This document shows positions 45,913 to 57,311 of a DNA stretch of 64,000 nt, one piece after another. The translations under genes were made by a program, and so were the position numbers. This DNA is from Cervus elaphus (lineage: Eukaryota; Chordata; Mammalia; Artiodactyla; Cervidae). Under the pieces are notes generated by a model that was not told the DNA's origin, made no database searches, and saw only the letters and a program-made list of their open reading frames with translations. Every line of letters begins with the position of its first letter. The stretch's first letter is position 1. The DNA lies in the NCBI RefSeq assembly GCF_910594005.1, contig NC_057820.1:2609001-2673000 (forward strand), in the 5' to 3' direction.

Positions 45913-46489
45913 GCATCCGTGAGGGGTGAGGGCAGCAAAGGTGCATTTGTATAATGAGGCTCGAAGGCAATGGAAGTCCAGCCCAGGTGCCTGGAGGCCA
46001 GCCCTCCCACTCCCCACTCTCAGCCCTGCCCATCTGGGTGTCTGGGGTCTCCGGGAGCTCCAGAGGAGCAGGCAGTGACGTCGCCCCAGGCACGCTTTAG
46101 AGAAGCGAGATGGCATTCGCCTGCTCTTCCCCTGACCGAGTGCCATTTCTCTTCCTTCCTGTCTCAGGAGCCGGCGGGCTGGCCCTGGGCTCCCTGCGGC
46201 CCCTGTGCTGCCCACCTTGGTCCTTCCAGCGTCTGGGCCACGGCCGGGGAGGGCGTGGGGCGGGAGTGCAGCCCCCGGCTCCCTCTGCTTTGTCTTTAGA
46301 AGCAGGACCTCCCCTGCTGCCACTAGCCTGGATGCTTCAAAAGTGGAACAGCTCCTAGAAGACCAGAAACTGGTGGCGAATGTTCTAGAATAAGGGTGCC
46401 TGAGGGGACGACACCCTCCCTGGGGGACAGTGGACAGAGTGGTTCCCCTCCCTGGAGCCTGCAGTATGAGGGGTCTGCTGGGCTTGAGG
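45913..46489. other. Unique GC-rich DNA
   Basis: Lies within a 419-codon minus-strand frame that also crosses a MIR, the tRNA relic and an L2. That frame is rejected as a gene. Confidence 0.5.
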
Positions 46490-46680
46490 GATGGACTGGC
46501 CAGGAAGGTGACGTCTGAGCCAAGACTTGCAGGGGGTGAGAGACGCGAATGGGGCCGGGGCTCCGGCGGAGGACAGGGCGGGATCTGGGGTGTTGGCGGG
46601 CTGGAGCGAAGGGCCCCGGGTAGGGGCGGTGAGGAGCAGGGGACAGGGGTCTGAGGCTTGGCAGCTGACCGCCGAGCAGG
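46490..46680 (-). repeat. L2 relic (antisense)
   Basis: ggccaggaaggtgacgtctg followed by agccaagacttgcagggggt matches antisense L2. Confidence 0.5.
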
Positions 46681-47159
46681 CCAGGCCACACAGGGCCTCT
46701 GCTCCCCCAAGTCTCTTGCAGGTGGGCCCCTGTGTGACTTGCTTCTCAAGGTCTGGGGGTCTGAGAGCAGATGGGCGGGGGGCGGGGGCAGGCGGCAGGA
46801 CCCTGCCACGGTCCAGGTGAGCGCCGAGGGGGCAGGGGGCCAGGTGGACACAGCAGAGGGGAGGGCGGGCCCAGACTCCGGCTGAGGTCTGAGATGAGGC
46901 AACAGCCTGGCTTCGGGGGGTGAGAACAAAGGGGGTGAGTGGGAAGGGCCGTGGGGAGAGGTCCGGGATGGGGCATCAAAGGTCGAAGGTGAGAGGTCAG
47001 AGAATGGAAGGAGAGTGAGACCAGGGTGGCAGAGAGCAAGCCAGGACCTGGAAGCTGACGGGACGGAGGAGCCTGGGATGACGGGCGGGCCGGAGGCTGT
47101 GCGGAGCGGGGGTCGCGGGGGTCGCGGGGGTCTTGGGGGTCACGGCGTCATGGTGTTCA
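46681..47159. other. Unique G-rich DNA with a 10-base tandem
   Basis: gggggtcgcg-type units repeat about three to four times at 47105-47140. Nothing else is recognised. Confidence 0.5.
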
Positions 47160-47244
47160 GGAGCTGGGAGCCAATGTGCCCGGGGTGGACTCAGAAAGGA
47201 GCGAACCCAGAGGGCTCCCTTGCTGAGTTCTGCTACAAAGAGGA
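47160..47244 (+). repeat. Duplicated 85-base block, copy 1
   Basis: ggagctgggagccaatgtgc ... cccagagggctcccttgctg ... tctgctacaaagaggag. It is homologous to 47947-48030 in the same orientation. In both copies one frame is open and gives similar peptides (KGANPEG ... CYKEE). No known protein is recognised. Confidence 0.85.
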
Positions 47245-47946
47245 GCAGAGACCTGCAGGGTGGTGGGGCAGAGTCAGGAGGACGGGGCTGAGGATGGGGA
47301 GGATCCAGGGACCGGGGGTGGCACTGGCCCCTGGAAGGTTCCCTCGGGAAGGAGAGGCTGGGGAAGTGTGAACACATGGTCGGGGGGCAGCAGGAAGCGG
47401 GGGCGCCAGCCTCAGCTGACCAGAGGGCTCGGGAGGGAGCAGGGGTCCCTCGGGGCTGCCCCTTGGACTCTGCCCCTCCAGGTCCAGTCTCCCCAGTCCC
47501 TCCCGAGGGAGCCGTCTGCTCCGACGTGTTGTCCACAGCCACGGCCGACGATGGGACCAGGGCCCTGCCCGGCCCCGTCACTCTCTGCTGGACTCGGGAG
47601 GAACGTGGCTGGTGAGCAGGCCCCGACCCAGGTCGACTGGAGCCGCACGTGCAGGGACCTGGGCTGTTGAAGTCAGGGGGCCAGGACACCCCCACTTCCC
47701 TCTTGGGGGAGGGGCACCCACTGGGGGATCAAACATGGACGCAGGACCCAGAGGGTAATCTCTGACCAGGTCGATCAGCACCTCTGGCTCAGGATGGACC
47801 GGCTGGACGGCTGGTCCCGGTCTCAGGCTGGAGCCGGCCCACTTGCCCAAACTGCCATCTGTGCCTTTTTGGGCAGAAACAGAAGGAAAATAGATCCAAC
47901 CCCCACCTCCAGTGACACTTTAAACTCAAAATCTCAGCTGGTAAAG

Positions 47947-48055
47947 AGGTGGGAGCCCACGCGCCCAGTGTGGACTCGGAAGGGAGCAAACCCAGAGGGT
48001 GCTCTTGATGAACTGTGCTACAAAGAGGAGATTTTTAAACCCAAAATCTCCCAGG
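47947..48055 (+). repeat. Duplicated block, copy 2, with short flanking repeat
   Basis: gaggtgggagcccacgcgcc ... cccagagggtgctcttgatg ... ctgtgctacaaagaggag corresponds to copy 1. In addition, tttaaactcaaaatctcag (about 47920) recurs as tttaaacccaaaatctccc (about 48029). This suggests a decayed tandem unit of about 107 bases. Confidence 0.8.
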
Positions 48056-48119
48056 AAGGGACCCGCCCCGGCTATAGCCATCCCCCACCTACGGGGACTG
48101 AGAGGGTGGTGATGGGAGA

Positions 48120-48556
48120 GAGGCCAGGCCCTGTCCCAAGAGAAGCCCCCTCACCCACCGGCCTGGGAAATGGGTCATCCCACACCTTCATGAGGCCAGG
48201 CCCTGTCCCAAGAGAAGCCCCCTCACTCCCCGGCCTGGGAAATGGGTCATCCCACCACCTTCATGAGGCCAGGCCCTGTACCAAGAGAAGCCCCCTCATC
48301 CCCCAGGCCTGGGAAATGGGTCATCCCACACCTTCATGAGGCCAGGCCCTGTCCCAAGAGAAGCCCCCTCACCCCCCGGCCTGGGAAATGGGTCATCCCA
48401 CCACCTTCATGAGGCCAGACACTGTTCCAAGAGAAACCCCCTCACCCCCTAGCCTGGGAAATGGATCATCTCACCATCCTCGTGAGGCCAGGCCCGGTCC
48501 CAAGAGAAGCCCCCTCACCCCCCGGCCTGGGAAATGGGTCATCCCAGCACCTTCAT
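48120..48556. repeat. 72-73-base minisatellite, six copies
   Basis: Units starting gaggccagg occur at 48120, 48192, 48265, 48338, 48411 and 48484. Each holds a ccaagagaagccccctca block and a ctgggaaatgggtcatccca block. The fifth copy is the most diverged. A 73-base period shifts the reading frame, so it does not encode a repeat protein. Confidence 0.95.
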
Positions 48557-48565
48557 ACCCTTTGG

Positions 48566-48772
48566 GCTCGGTCGCTCAGTCATGTCTGACTCTTTGCCAC
48601 CCCATGGACTGCAGCCCACCAGGCTCCTCTGTCCATGAGATTCTCCAGGCAAGAACACTGGGGTGGGTTGCCGTTCCCTTCTCCAGCGGATCTTCCTGAC
48701 CCAGGGATCGAGCCCAGGCCTCCTGCTTTGCTGGCGGATTCTTTGCTGTCTGAGCCACCGGGGAAGCCCTTG
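48566..48772 (-). mobile_element. Bov-tA SINE
   Basis: Antisense copy: ggtcgctcagtcatgtctga, gagattctccaggcaagaac, gacccagggatcgagcccag and the end gagccaccggggaagccc. It abuts the minisatellite. Confidence 0.93.
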
Positions 48773-48829
48773 TGCTCCTTATGACTGTGTGCTCACAGCC
48801 AGACACTGACGGGCATCCCTGCCCCCTTG

Positions 48830-48875
48830 CTATTCTTCCCATTTCACACACGAGGAAAATGAGGCTGGGGGCCGT
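48830..48875 (-). repeat. Short MIR relic (antisense)
   Basis: cccatttcacacacgaggaa followed by aatgaggctgggggccgt. Confidence 0.45.
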
Positions 48876-49988
48876 CTGCCGGCGGTGGGGGAGTGACCGC
48901 GGTGCCCTGCTCCCCGCCTCCTCGCCCGCGCTGTGACCCGGTGGCCCCTCTGCCCTGGTCTGACGGCTGATCCGCATTGTTCAGGGGAGGAAAAGCCCCT
49001 TGGATTTCATTTCCTCTCCATTGTCGGAGACGAACGCCCTTGGCCAGCCCGCAGGGACGGGCGCCCATCCCCCTCACTGTGGTTCTCGATATTAAAATAG
49101 CCACCGTCTGGGCTGGAAATGCACCAGTGAGAACATTTCCTTTAGTGAGTCCAGCATCAGAGGGCAGCCTGGGCCGTGGTTCTCGGGGAGCTCCAGGTGG
49201 CAGGGGCAGGGTGGGAGACCATGACTCCCAGGCCCTGGGGCCAGCGCCGACTCCCCTCGCCCCCACCTCCCTGCTTGGCAAGTCAGGCACCAGGGCACTC
49301 CGGCCCACACTGCGGAGTGCAGTCAGCCCACTGGGCCTCAATGTCAGCTTCTCCACCGATGCTGGCAAGTTCTGGGCGCGGGACACAACCTCCCTGGCAT
49401 TTGCGTCCCCACAGCCCTCCACCCTTCTTGCTTGCTGGCAAGGCTAGGTTTTGTTGGGTGTTCCCCATTTCCCTGCCAATGACTTTGGGAAGGGTAGCTG
49501 ACTCCTCCCCAGTGACAGGGCAAAATACTTCACAGTGGAAACACTCACTGTTCTAACCACAAATTGGGGTGGAGGCTACTGGGGGCTTCAGGGAAATGTT
49601 TTCTTCCCCTCCAAAAGGCTCAGGAAAAGATGGTCTTCTCCAAAGGAAAAAAAAGAAGAAGAAGATGATCTCTTCTTCCACTAAACTTGGCTGCATCTGC
49701 TGTGATTTCTGGAGCAGCAGCAGCCACCCTGTAGCCACGAGGAGGATGTGTCTGAGGCCAGAACACAGAGGTGGGAAGATCCTGTGGTTCTGCGCTTTCT
49801 TCTGTGCCTCTGAATTGTCCAGCTCTGGAGCCAGCCCGCATCCTCCCCAGAACTTCCTGTTCAGAGAGTTAAGACTCAGTCCTTATAGTTAATACCATTC
49901 TGAGATGAGCTTCCTTCTGTTTGCAGACAGGAGTATTTTGATGTTCTTAGAACCCTCATCTCAGAATCCTTACCCGTATTATAAAAGG
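48876..49988. other. Unique DNA, nothing recognised
   Basis: An A/G-rich run lies at 49645-49668. No gene or repeat family was identified. Confidence 0.5.
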
Positions 49989-50259
49989 CTGCTACTGCTA
50001 AGGCGCTTCAGTCGTGTCCGACTCTGTGCGACCCCATAGACGGCAGCCCACTAGGCTCCCCCATCCCTGGGATTCTCCAGGCAAGAACACTGGAGTGGGT
50101 TGCCATTTCCTTCTCCAATGCATGAAAGTGAAAAGTGAAAGTGAAGTCGTTCAGTCATGTCCGACTCTTAGCGACCCCATGGACCGCAGCCCACCAGGCT
50201 CCTCCATTCATGGGATTTTCCAGGCAAGAATGCTGCAGTGGGGTGCCATTGGGGATACC
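49989..50259 (-). mobile_element. Bov-A2 SINE dimer
   Basis: Starts with a short ctgctactgctaaggcgctt tail complement. Two Bov-A units follow, joined by the linker catgaaagtgaaaagtgaaa, ending ctgcagtggggtgccattg. The (CTG)n tail is reduced and the far terminus slightly truncated. No target duplication was found. Confidence 0.93.
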
Positions 50260-50317
50260 TACAACATCCCCTTCTCAAATCAAATAAAGCCCGGAATTTC
50301 CCAAATTGGCCCTGGCG

Positions 50318-50480
50318 GGAGACCCATCTGTCTGTCTATCATCCACCCATCATTTATGTATCTATGTATCTCTATCTATCATCTACCTACCTGTCTTCTG
50401 ACCACCACCCCTTTATCATCTATTTCCCCATCGCCCATCTGCATATCGATTACTCGTCTGTTATCTGCGTATCTATCGCA
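50318..50480. repeat. Degenerate (ATCT)n-type simple repeat
   Basis: ctgtctgtctatcatccacc and tatgtatctatgtatctcta words in tetranucleotide periodicity. Confidence 0.7.
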
Positions 50481-52598
50481 CTATCACCCCCCCTGCCTCT
50501 CTCACCTCCTTCTTTCTGGCTTTGCTGTTTTACTTCCTTCTCCATCTCTGGGTCTCTCACTGGGCTCTCAGCCTCACTGTGTGTCCCAGGCAGTGGCCCC
50601 CAGACCCTCCCTCTCCTGGAAAGGCAGCCCGGACGACTGCTCTTGGCCAGGGGCCCGTGAGGACTTCCCCTTGCACCTGCCTCATTGCTGTGGGCTTGGC
50701 TCAGCCGGAAGCATCTGAGTCGTGCTGGCCTCTCCCCACGTGGCCAGGAGCCTGGGATCTGGGGCAGGTGGGTCCCTTGCTTTCTGGAGCCTCCAGTTGT
50801 CACTGGGGGCACCCCTGGAGGGCAGACTCTGGGGTGGAGTCTGGGAAGCGGGACGTTTATTTGGGGATGAGCTTGGGGTCTAGACCGAGGAGGGGAGGCC
50901 AGTAGAAGGGTGAGGACCCCGTGTGAGGAGCACAGGCCCTAAACCCAGAGCCCGTGGCCGCGACCGTGCGTGGAGACAGGGACGCTGGATATGATGGAGG
51001 GGAGAGCACTGAGGTGCTGGGTTCCCTGAGTGTCCTGCAAAGAGACGAGGATGCGAGGAGAGGCTGTGTGAAGGGGGAGGCACACAGCCCGGGGACGCCG
51101 GGAGCCTGGAAGCACCAGGGCCCTGCCCACACCTTGACCTTGGGCTGCCAGCCCTGAGGATGGATTCCCATCCGGTGGAGGCCCTGGTTCACGGTCCTTT
51201 ATTTCAGCAGCCCTGGGACACAGATCCAGGAAAAGCAGGACCACACAGGGGGAGACTTTACAGCCGCCAGCCTCGGTTGGGTCCCCAGCCGGGAGCTCCT
51301 GAGCCCTGAGCAACTGAACTGGGCTGGCTGAGCATGGGGGGACACCCTCGGCCCTGGAGGGGGTCCTGGCAGCTCACTGTGGAGGTCAGGCCCCGCAGAT
51401 GGCCGGCCTTGTCCCACCCCCAGCACAGCTCTGTCTCTTGAGAACTTAGGGGGTCTTCCAGCTGCTCTTTTCAAATGAAAATGCCCCCGGGAGGGTCCAC
51501 ACTTGGCAGTCACACCCAGCAGCCCCTGAGCTGCAAGCAGACCGCTTGGTGGGGGAGAGGCAGGTGTGCGTGTGGAGAAGGGGGTGGGGCCTGGGCTGCA
51601 CCTGCTTTGTCCCGAGCACCCGTGCAGACAGGCCCGTCCTCCCCCTGGCTCTCAGCTCTCTGGGCGTGGAGCACTCACCTGGAGGACCAAAGGGGCAGGG
51701 CTGGGAGGAGCCCGGCAGCTTCCCAGGGCTGGGCCCGTGTCCAGATCCCCTCCCCAGGGTGACGGCGGGTCAGCCCCACCCTCCCAGCATCCCCACTCCA
51801 GCCCCACTTCCAGTGACGCCTGTCTGACCGCAGGCTGTGGAGGGCGGTCAGGTCCAGGAGGAGGCTGCATCGATCGGCCCTGAATTGGACAAGACAGAGA
51901 ACTTGCCCGGCTTGCTGACCTTTTCAGAGGGCCGGTAATCCGATGACCCCCGCCTCCCAGCTCCCCTGAGAGCGGCAGTTAACATGATTAGTGGGCATCA
52001 GGGGCCCCGTGGAGCAGGCCCAGGGAAGCGGGAGCCTTGCTAGGCCCTCGCTTGGCCTGAGTCGGTGGGAGGCCAGGGAGAGCCTCTACCCAGCCTCCCT
52101 GCCTCCATCACCCCTGGAACTTTCTCCGTTTGGAGTAGAAACTATCACCCTCACCTCAGCTTCCTCCAAAGTCCTGACCCCTTGTTGTGACCATGGCCCT
52201 CGGGGCCCCCTGCTGATGGAGGGCGACCCAGAGCCAGCAAAGCGTCAGAGGGAGTTTTGGGTCCCCCTGGCTGTGTCATGGTGTCAGGGGGACCCAGGAA
52301 CCTGGGGGACTCCATCCTGCCTCCTCCTCCCTGTCTCTACTGTCCAACCTGTCTCCCCGGCCTCCTGAGTCCACCTCTCGGCACTCTGGAAGCCCGTCTA
52401 CTTCCTCACGACCACCGCCCTGGCTGGGCCCCCACGGCTTTCCTGTGGCCCGTGCAGGGGCCCCTCCCTGGCCTCCAGCCTCCCCCACCTCCCTGTCCCC
52501 TGTCACTTCAGACAAAGCAGTCTTCCAGAAACACGCCTGGCAATACCATGGCCTTGCATAACCACATCCAGTGGCACCATGCCTGCCGGACATCTATT
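50481..52598. other. Unique GC-rich DNA, nothing recognised
   Basis: No repeat or gene signature was found. The region around 51880-51990 is compositionally distinct, without a recognised feature. Confidence 0.45.
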
Positions 52599-52607
52599 CA
52601 TCTTTCA

Positions 52608-52978
52608 GTTCAGTTCAGTCACTCAGTCATATCCGACTCTGCACCCCATGGACCGCAGCATGTCAAGCCTCCCTGTCCATCCCCAACTCCCCGAGCTCGC
52701 TCAAAGTCATGTCCATTCAGTCAGTGATGCCATCCGACCGTCTTATCCTCTGTCATTCCCTTCTCCTCCCGCCTTCAATCATTGCCAGCATCAGGGTCTT
52801 TTCCAATGAGTCAGCTCTTCACATCAGGTGGCCAAAGTATAGGAGTTTCAGCTTCAGCATCAGTCCTTCCAATGAACAGCCAGGACTGGTCTCCTTTAGG
52901 ACGGACTGATTGGATCTCCTTGCAGTCCAAGGGACTCTTCAGAGTCTTCTTCAGTGCCACAGCTCAAATGCATCAACA
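52608..52978 (-). mobile_element. BovB LINE 3' end with exact target duplication
   Basis: Antisense BovB from gttcagttcagtcactcagt to cttcagtgccacagctcaaa. The flanking word catctttca is exact at 52599-52607 and 52979-52987. The copy holds only the ORF2 C-terminus and 3' tail. Confidence 0.95.
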
Positions 52979-52987
52979 CATCTTTCA

Positions 52988-54048
52988 ACGCCCACCCCGA
53001 TCATCCTGGGAGACCTGGTGGCCATGATCATATCCCCACTAACAGGCGTGTGAAGCTGTTTTCAAAAGCCCAGCCAGGTGTCTGTAACCCAGGGCCCCTC
53101 AGAGGTCGCTCCGCCCCGACTTGCAGGCTTCCTGGTGGTGGGCTCTCAGCCAGGACCTGCCTGGTCCTGGTGAGGTGGGGGCACCATCCAGGCCGAGGCC
53201 ATCAGAGCTGCAGGGGGGCCCGGAAGCCTTTCCTCTTCGGTCCAACCTGAGTAATGAGGCTACAGCAGGTCAGGGATCGATTTCTCATTTCTGATTAATC
53301 CACAGCCTGGAACGCCCGGCCCCTGCCTCCCCGGAGGGTCAGGCCCCGCCTGCCGTGTGCACACCGGCCTTGCAAAGGTCACACTCAGCCGCCAGGTGCA
53401 AACGGGATGCCCCTCCCGCCGAGGGGGTGGGGCCAGGGTGCCATCCTGAGAAGGAGGACGGCTGGAGCCCCTCTATGCTGTGACCCCGGGGGGCGGGCCG
53501 CTCAGCCCTCCGGGTCCCCACAGCGTCCCCTGGAGGGACACGCACTCCTGCCCCGCCTCCCAGAGCGGGTGGCGAGCCTCGGGGGTGACCAGGCTGCTTC
53601 CACCGGAAGGTCTCCACCAGTTTGCTTCTGACCACCAGCTGGCCGGGGTCTCCCACCCTCACCCTGCCCCTGCCCAAGGACCCTCGCCTGGCGTCCTAGC
53701 CTCTCTGAGTCTCTCCGATGGGGACAGACAGGCGCCCTTTGTCCCCTCACCTGAGGACCGGGAGCAGGCTGGGTTTATGGCCGCGGGCCCGGTGCACAGG
53801 GCCAGCTCGGAGAGGTGCCTCGGGGCAATAGGGGTCTGGTCCCCTTTTCTTGGGCCCACGTTTGGGGGTCATCTGCTCTCATGCAGACTGGTGGTGGGGA
53901 TGTGGCCAGGCGTCGCGCTCCCTGGGTGATCTGTGGTCACCACATGGATGCTGGGGAGGACCCTCAAGGCTCTCGTCTCCACCCCCCGCCATGGCCTAGA
54001 GCCTCCCCCTCACCCCCGGCTTGCTTAAGGCTCCCTCCCTCCCTGCAG
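52988..54048. other. Unique GC-rich DNA, nothing recognised
   Basis: No repeat or gene signature was found. Confidence 0.5.
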
Positions 54049-54241
54049 CCTGTCTCAGCTCTGGAAGCCCCTCACCCAGAGGGCCCACTGTGCCAGGCCT
54101 TACATATCCCCGAGCCTGCCTTCCCCTGGGCGGCCCTGGACCAGCACTGCGTCCCAGAGCTGGCGGCCTGCTCGGGCACCTTCCTTAAAGGAGCCCCGAC
54201 CCTGAAGGACGCGGGCAGCCCTGGCTTTTGCTGTGCCTCAG
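54049..54241 (+). CDS. Possible internal exon (weak)
   Basis: A good acceptor-like tract (ctccctccctccctgcag) precedes 54049, and a donor-like CAG|GTGACA follows 54241. The 193 bases are open in the frame starting at 54049 and read, for example, EPAFPWAALDQHCVPELAAC. A second frame is nearly open too, so this may be chance. No family is recognised. Confidence 0.15.
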
Positions 54242-54897
54242 GTGACACTGGCCATACCCTCAACCCAACAGACCGCCCAGCCACGCTCACTGCCCCGTGC
54301 CCACCAGTGACATGCCGGGTTTAAAGACAGCATGTCCAGGGCAGCTGCAGCCCACTCCCCATTGCCTGTCTCCAGCTCCGCCTGTTTCCCGTGGAGAAAG
54401 GGCGGCGCTTGTGTGGCTACAGAGCTGGGAAGAGAAGACTTTACCAATATGTCATTTAACTTCCGACTTCCTGGGCTCCCGTCAGATCATGTCAGGGCCT
54501 TAAGATCATTTCAGCATTTTCATATTTAACTTGCGGGTCTGCAGCTGCTCGGCAAGACAAGGGAGGTGCAGCCCCACCCTGCATCCCTGCCGGCTCTGCA
54601 GCCCTCTCCTGCCAAGGCGGAGGCCCCACATTTCACCCTCTGAGGAGTCTGGGTCCCACCACCCAGGGGGGTTCAAAGAGAGACAGGGCACCCCCAGCCC
54701 AGCTGGCAGGGGGTAGCAAGATCAGTGTCGGAAACGTCCACCTACTCCTGCCAGCCAGAGCCCTGCAGGCCAAGGCGATGTCTCACCCTCACTGTGCCCC
54801 CTCCTCTCTCAGGGAGCCTGCTGTCTTCTGATTGCCCAGGTCTAGCCACTTCTTCTGGAACCATCCCGTGCCACCATCTCTGGATGCTGGGTCATCC
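54242..54897. other. Unique DNA, nothing recognised
   Basis: No repeat or gene signature was found. Confidence 0.5.
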
Positions 54898-55080
54898 TTT
54901 AATCCATTCCTTGATTTGCCCTTTCATTTATCCATTCATCCACATATTTATCCATCCATCCATCATCAATCCATCTGCCCAACCATCCATTCACTCACTC
55001 ATCCATCTGCCCATTCATGCATCCACCCACCCACTCATCTACCCATCATCCATGTATCCATCCATCCATCCATCCAATAA
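54898..55080. repeat. (ATCC)n-type simple repeat
   Basis: catccatccatc words dominate, with the purest stretch at 55056-55076. Confidence 0.92.
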
Positions 55081-55105
55081 ATATTTCTTTTACTCAGCAT
55101 TCATC

Positions 55106-55282
55106 TTTAAACTGGAGGAGAGATGATTTACAATATTGTATTAGTTTTAGATATACAGCAAAGTGATCCAGTTATCCAGACAGTTTTTCAGATTCTTTTC
55201 CATTGTAGATTATTATAAGATATTGAATATAGTTCCCTGTGCTACATGGTAAATCCTTATTGTTTTATCTATTTTATATATA
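55106..55282 (-). mobile_element. Short L1 3' end with exact target duplication
   Basis: Antisense L1 3'-UTR (tacagcaaagtgatccagtt, atagttccctgtgctacatg). The 12-base word tcagcattcatc is repeated exactly at 55094-55105 and 55283-55294. This was a severely 5'-truncated insertion of 177 bases. Confidence 0.88.
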
Positions 55283-55295
55283 TCAGCATTCATCC

Positions 55296-56706
55296 AGAGT
55301 GCTGTGAAAGTGCTGCACTCAATATGCCAGCAAATTTGGAAAACTCAGCAGTGGCCACAGGACTGGGAAAGGTCAGTTTTCATTCCAATTCCAAAGAAAG
55401 GCAATGCCAAAGATTGCTCAAACTACCGCACAATTGTGCTCATCTCACACACTAATAAAGTAATGCTCAAAATTGTCCAAGCCAAACTTCAATAGTACGT
55501 GAACTGTGAACTTCCACAGTTCAAGCTGGTTTTAGAAAAGGCAGAGGAACCAGAGATCAAACTGCCAACATCTGTTGGATCATTGAAAAATCAAGAGAGT
55601 TCCAGAAAAACATCTATTTCTGCTTTATTGACTATGTCAAAGCCTTTGACTGTGTGGATCACAACAAACTGGAAAATTCTTCAAGAGATGGGAATACCAG
55701 ACCACCTGATCTGCCTCCTGAGAAATCTGTATGCAGGTCAAGAAGCAACAGTTAGAACCAGAGGTGGAACAGACTGGTTCCAAATAGGGAAAGGAGTACA
55801 TCAGGGGTGTATATTGTCACCCTGCTTATTTAACTTTTATGCAGAGTACATCATGAGAAACTCTGGGCTGGATGAAGCACAAGCTGGAATCAAGATTGCC
55901 GGGAGAAATACCAATTATCTCAGATATGCAAATGACACCACCTTTATGGCAGAAAGCCAAGAAGAACTAAAGAGCCTCTTGTTGAAAGTGGAAGAGGAGA
56001 ATGAAAACGTTGGCTTAAAGCTTAACATTCAGAAACTAAGATCATGGCATCTGGTCCCATCACTTAATGGCAAATAGATGAGGGAACAATGGAAGCAGTG
56101 AGAGATTTTATTTTTCTGGGCTCCCAAATTACTGCAGATGGTGACTGCAGCCATGAAATTAAAAGATGCTTTCTCCTTGGAAGAAAAGCTATGACCAACC
56201 TAGACAGCATATTAAAAAGCAGAGACATTACTTTGCCAATAAAGGTCCATCTAGTCAAAGCTATGGTTTTTCCAGTAGTCACGTATGGATGTGAGAGTTG
56301 GATTATAAAGAAGGCTGAGGGCCGAAGAATTGATGCTTTTGAACTGTGGTGTTGGAGAAGACTCTTGAGAGTCCCTTGGACTGCAAGGAGATCCAATCAG
56401 TTCATCCTAAAGGAGATCAGTCCTGGGTTTTCAATGGAAGGACTGATGCTGAAGCTGAAACGCCAATACTTTGGCCACCTCATGTGAAGAGCTGACTCAT
56501 TGGAAAAGACTCTGATGCTGGGAAAGATTGAAGGCAGGAGGAGAAGGGGATGACAGAGGATGAGATGGTTGGATGGCATCACTGACTCAATGGACATGAG
56601 TTTGAGTAAACTCTAGGAGTTGGTGATGGACAGGGAAGCCTGGCGTGCTGCAGTCCATGGGGTCACAAAGAGTCAGACACGACTGAGCCACTGAATTGAA
56701 CTGAAG
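55296..56706 (+). mobile_element. BovB LINE, 1.4-kb 5'-truncated copy
   Basis: The longest BovB in the window, about 1.4 kb against roughly 3.2 kb for the full element. It runs from agtgctgtgaaagtgctgca through the whole RT to the terminus actgaattgaactgaa. attcatc at 55288-55294 and 56709-56715 may be its target duplication, at the same word used by the L1 fragment next to it. Confidence 0.93.
55499..56487 (+). pseudogene. BovB ORF2 reverse transcriptase remnant, frameshifted
   Basis: Two open pieces (55499-56077 and 56089-56487) cover RT motif A (FIDYVKAFDCVDH, just before a 3-base loss that is in frame), motif B (VHQGCILSPCLFNFY) and motif C. Motif C reads YAND instead of YADD, so a catalytic aspartate is lost. 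One A is missing near 56035 and shifts the frame. The AP endonuclease is not present. Confidence 0.88.
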
Positions 56707-56715
56707 TGATTCATC

Positions 56716-56884
56716 AAGAAAGAAACATTTGGTCAAGATCCCTGTAGCAGTACTGATCAGTGGTGCAGATCTCAGTACTGATCTCACCCTATAAAATGCA
56801 CCTACGTACTTTATTTCTCTTATTTTATTTATCTTCAAGCATGTGGCAGAGATGTCGAGCTGCCCATCACAGTCCTCCTGGAAC
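56716..56884. other. Short unique DNA
   Basis: A 16-base phrase around cagtactgatc is locally repeated (about 56748-56782). Nothing else is seen. Confidence 0.5.
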
Positions 56885-57262
56885 ACAGCTCTATAACATC
56901 TCCTAGGCTCCCTTGCAGCTAGCTGCAGCCATGTGACTGAGTCCTGACCCGAGAGATGACAGGAAGTGAAGGGAGCCATTTCCGGGCCAAGGCCTTGGGG
57001 AGGCCAGCGCACCTGCCCTGTGCTCTCCATTCCCCCCGCCCCCAGCTGGATGCAGGTGATGATGGGACCCGAGGGAGGCAGAGTCCCAGGGGACAGAGTG
57101 AGGGTCCATGAAGCAATACAGGGGAACACTGCCCGCCCACCAGCTGCCCGGGACGGTTTTGTGAGCAAGAAACGAACTTCTATCCTGGTTGAGTCCTCAT
57201 GCGTTTTGGGGTCTTCCTGTTACCACAGCCAAACCTACTTTAACAGATCAGGCATTTCCCCC
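56885..57262 (+). repeat. Ancient mammalian repeat, family unassigned
   Basis: cttgcagctagctgcagcca, catgtgactgagtcctgacc, a decayed gtgagcaagaaacgaacttc and ccacagccaaacctacttta follow a widely dispersed old mammalian repeat that I recall but cannot name safely. Confidence 0.5.
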
Positions 57263-57311
57263 TCCAAGTACAAAAGAGGAAACTGAGGACCCCAGGAGAA
57301 AGGAATTGACT

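Noticed and set aside
45670..46929. 419-codon open frame on the minus strand
   Set aside because: It crosses a MIR, the tRNA-Val relic and an antisense L2, is proline/serine/arginine-rich without a domain, and lies in GC-rich DNA where stops are rare.
47794..48339. 181-codon frame ending in repeated PGPVPREAP-like peptides
   Set aside because: The peptide repeat comes from the 73-base minisatellite, whose period shifts frame. Only the duplicated block upstream is kept as a finding.
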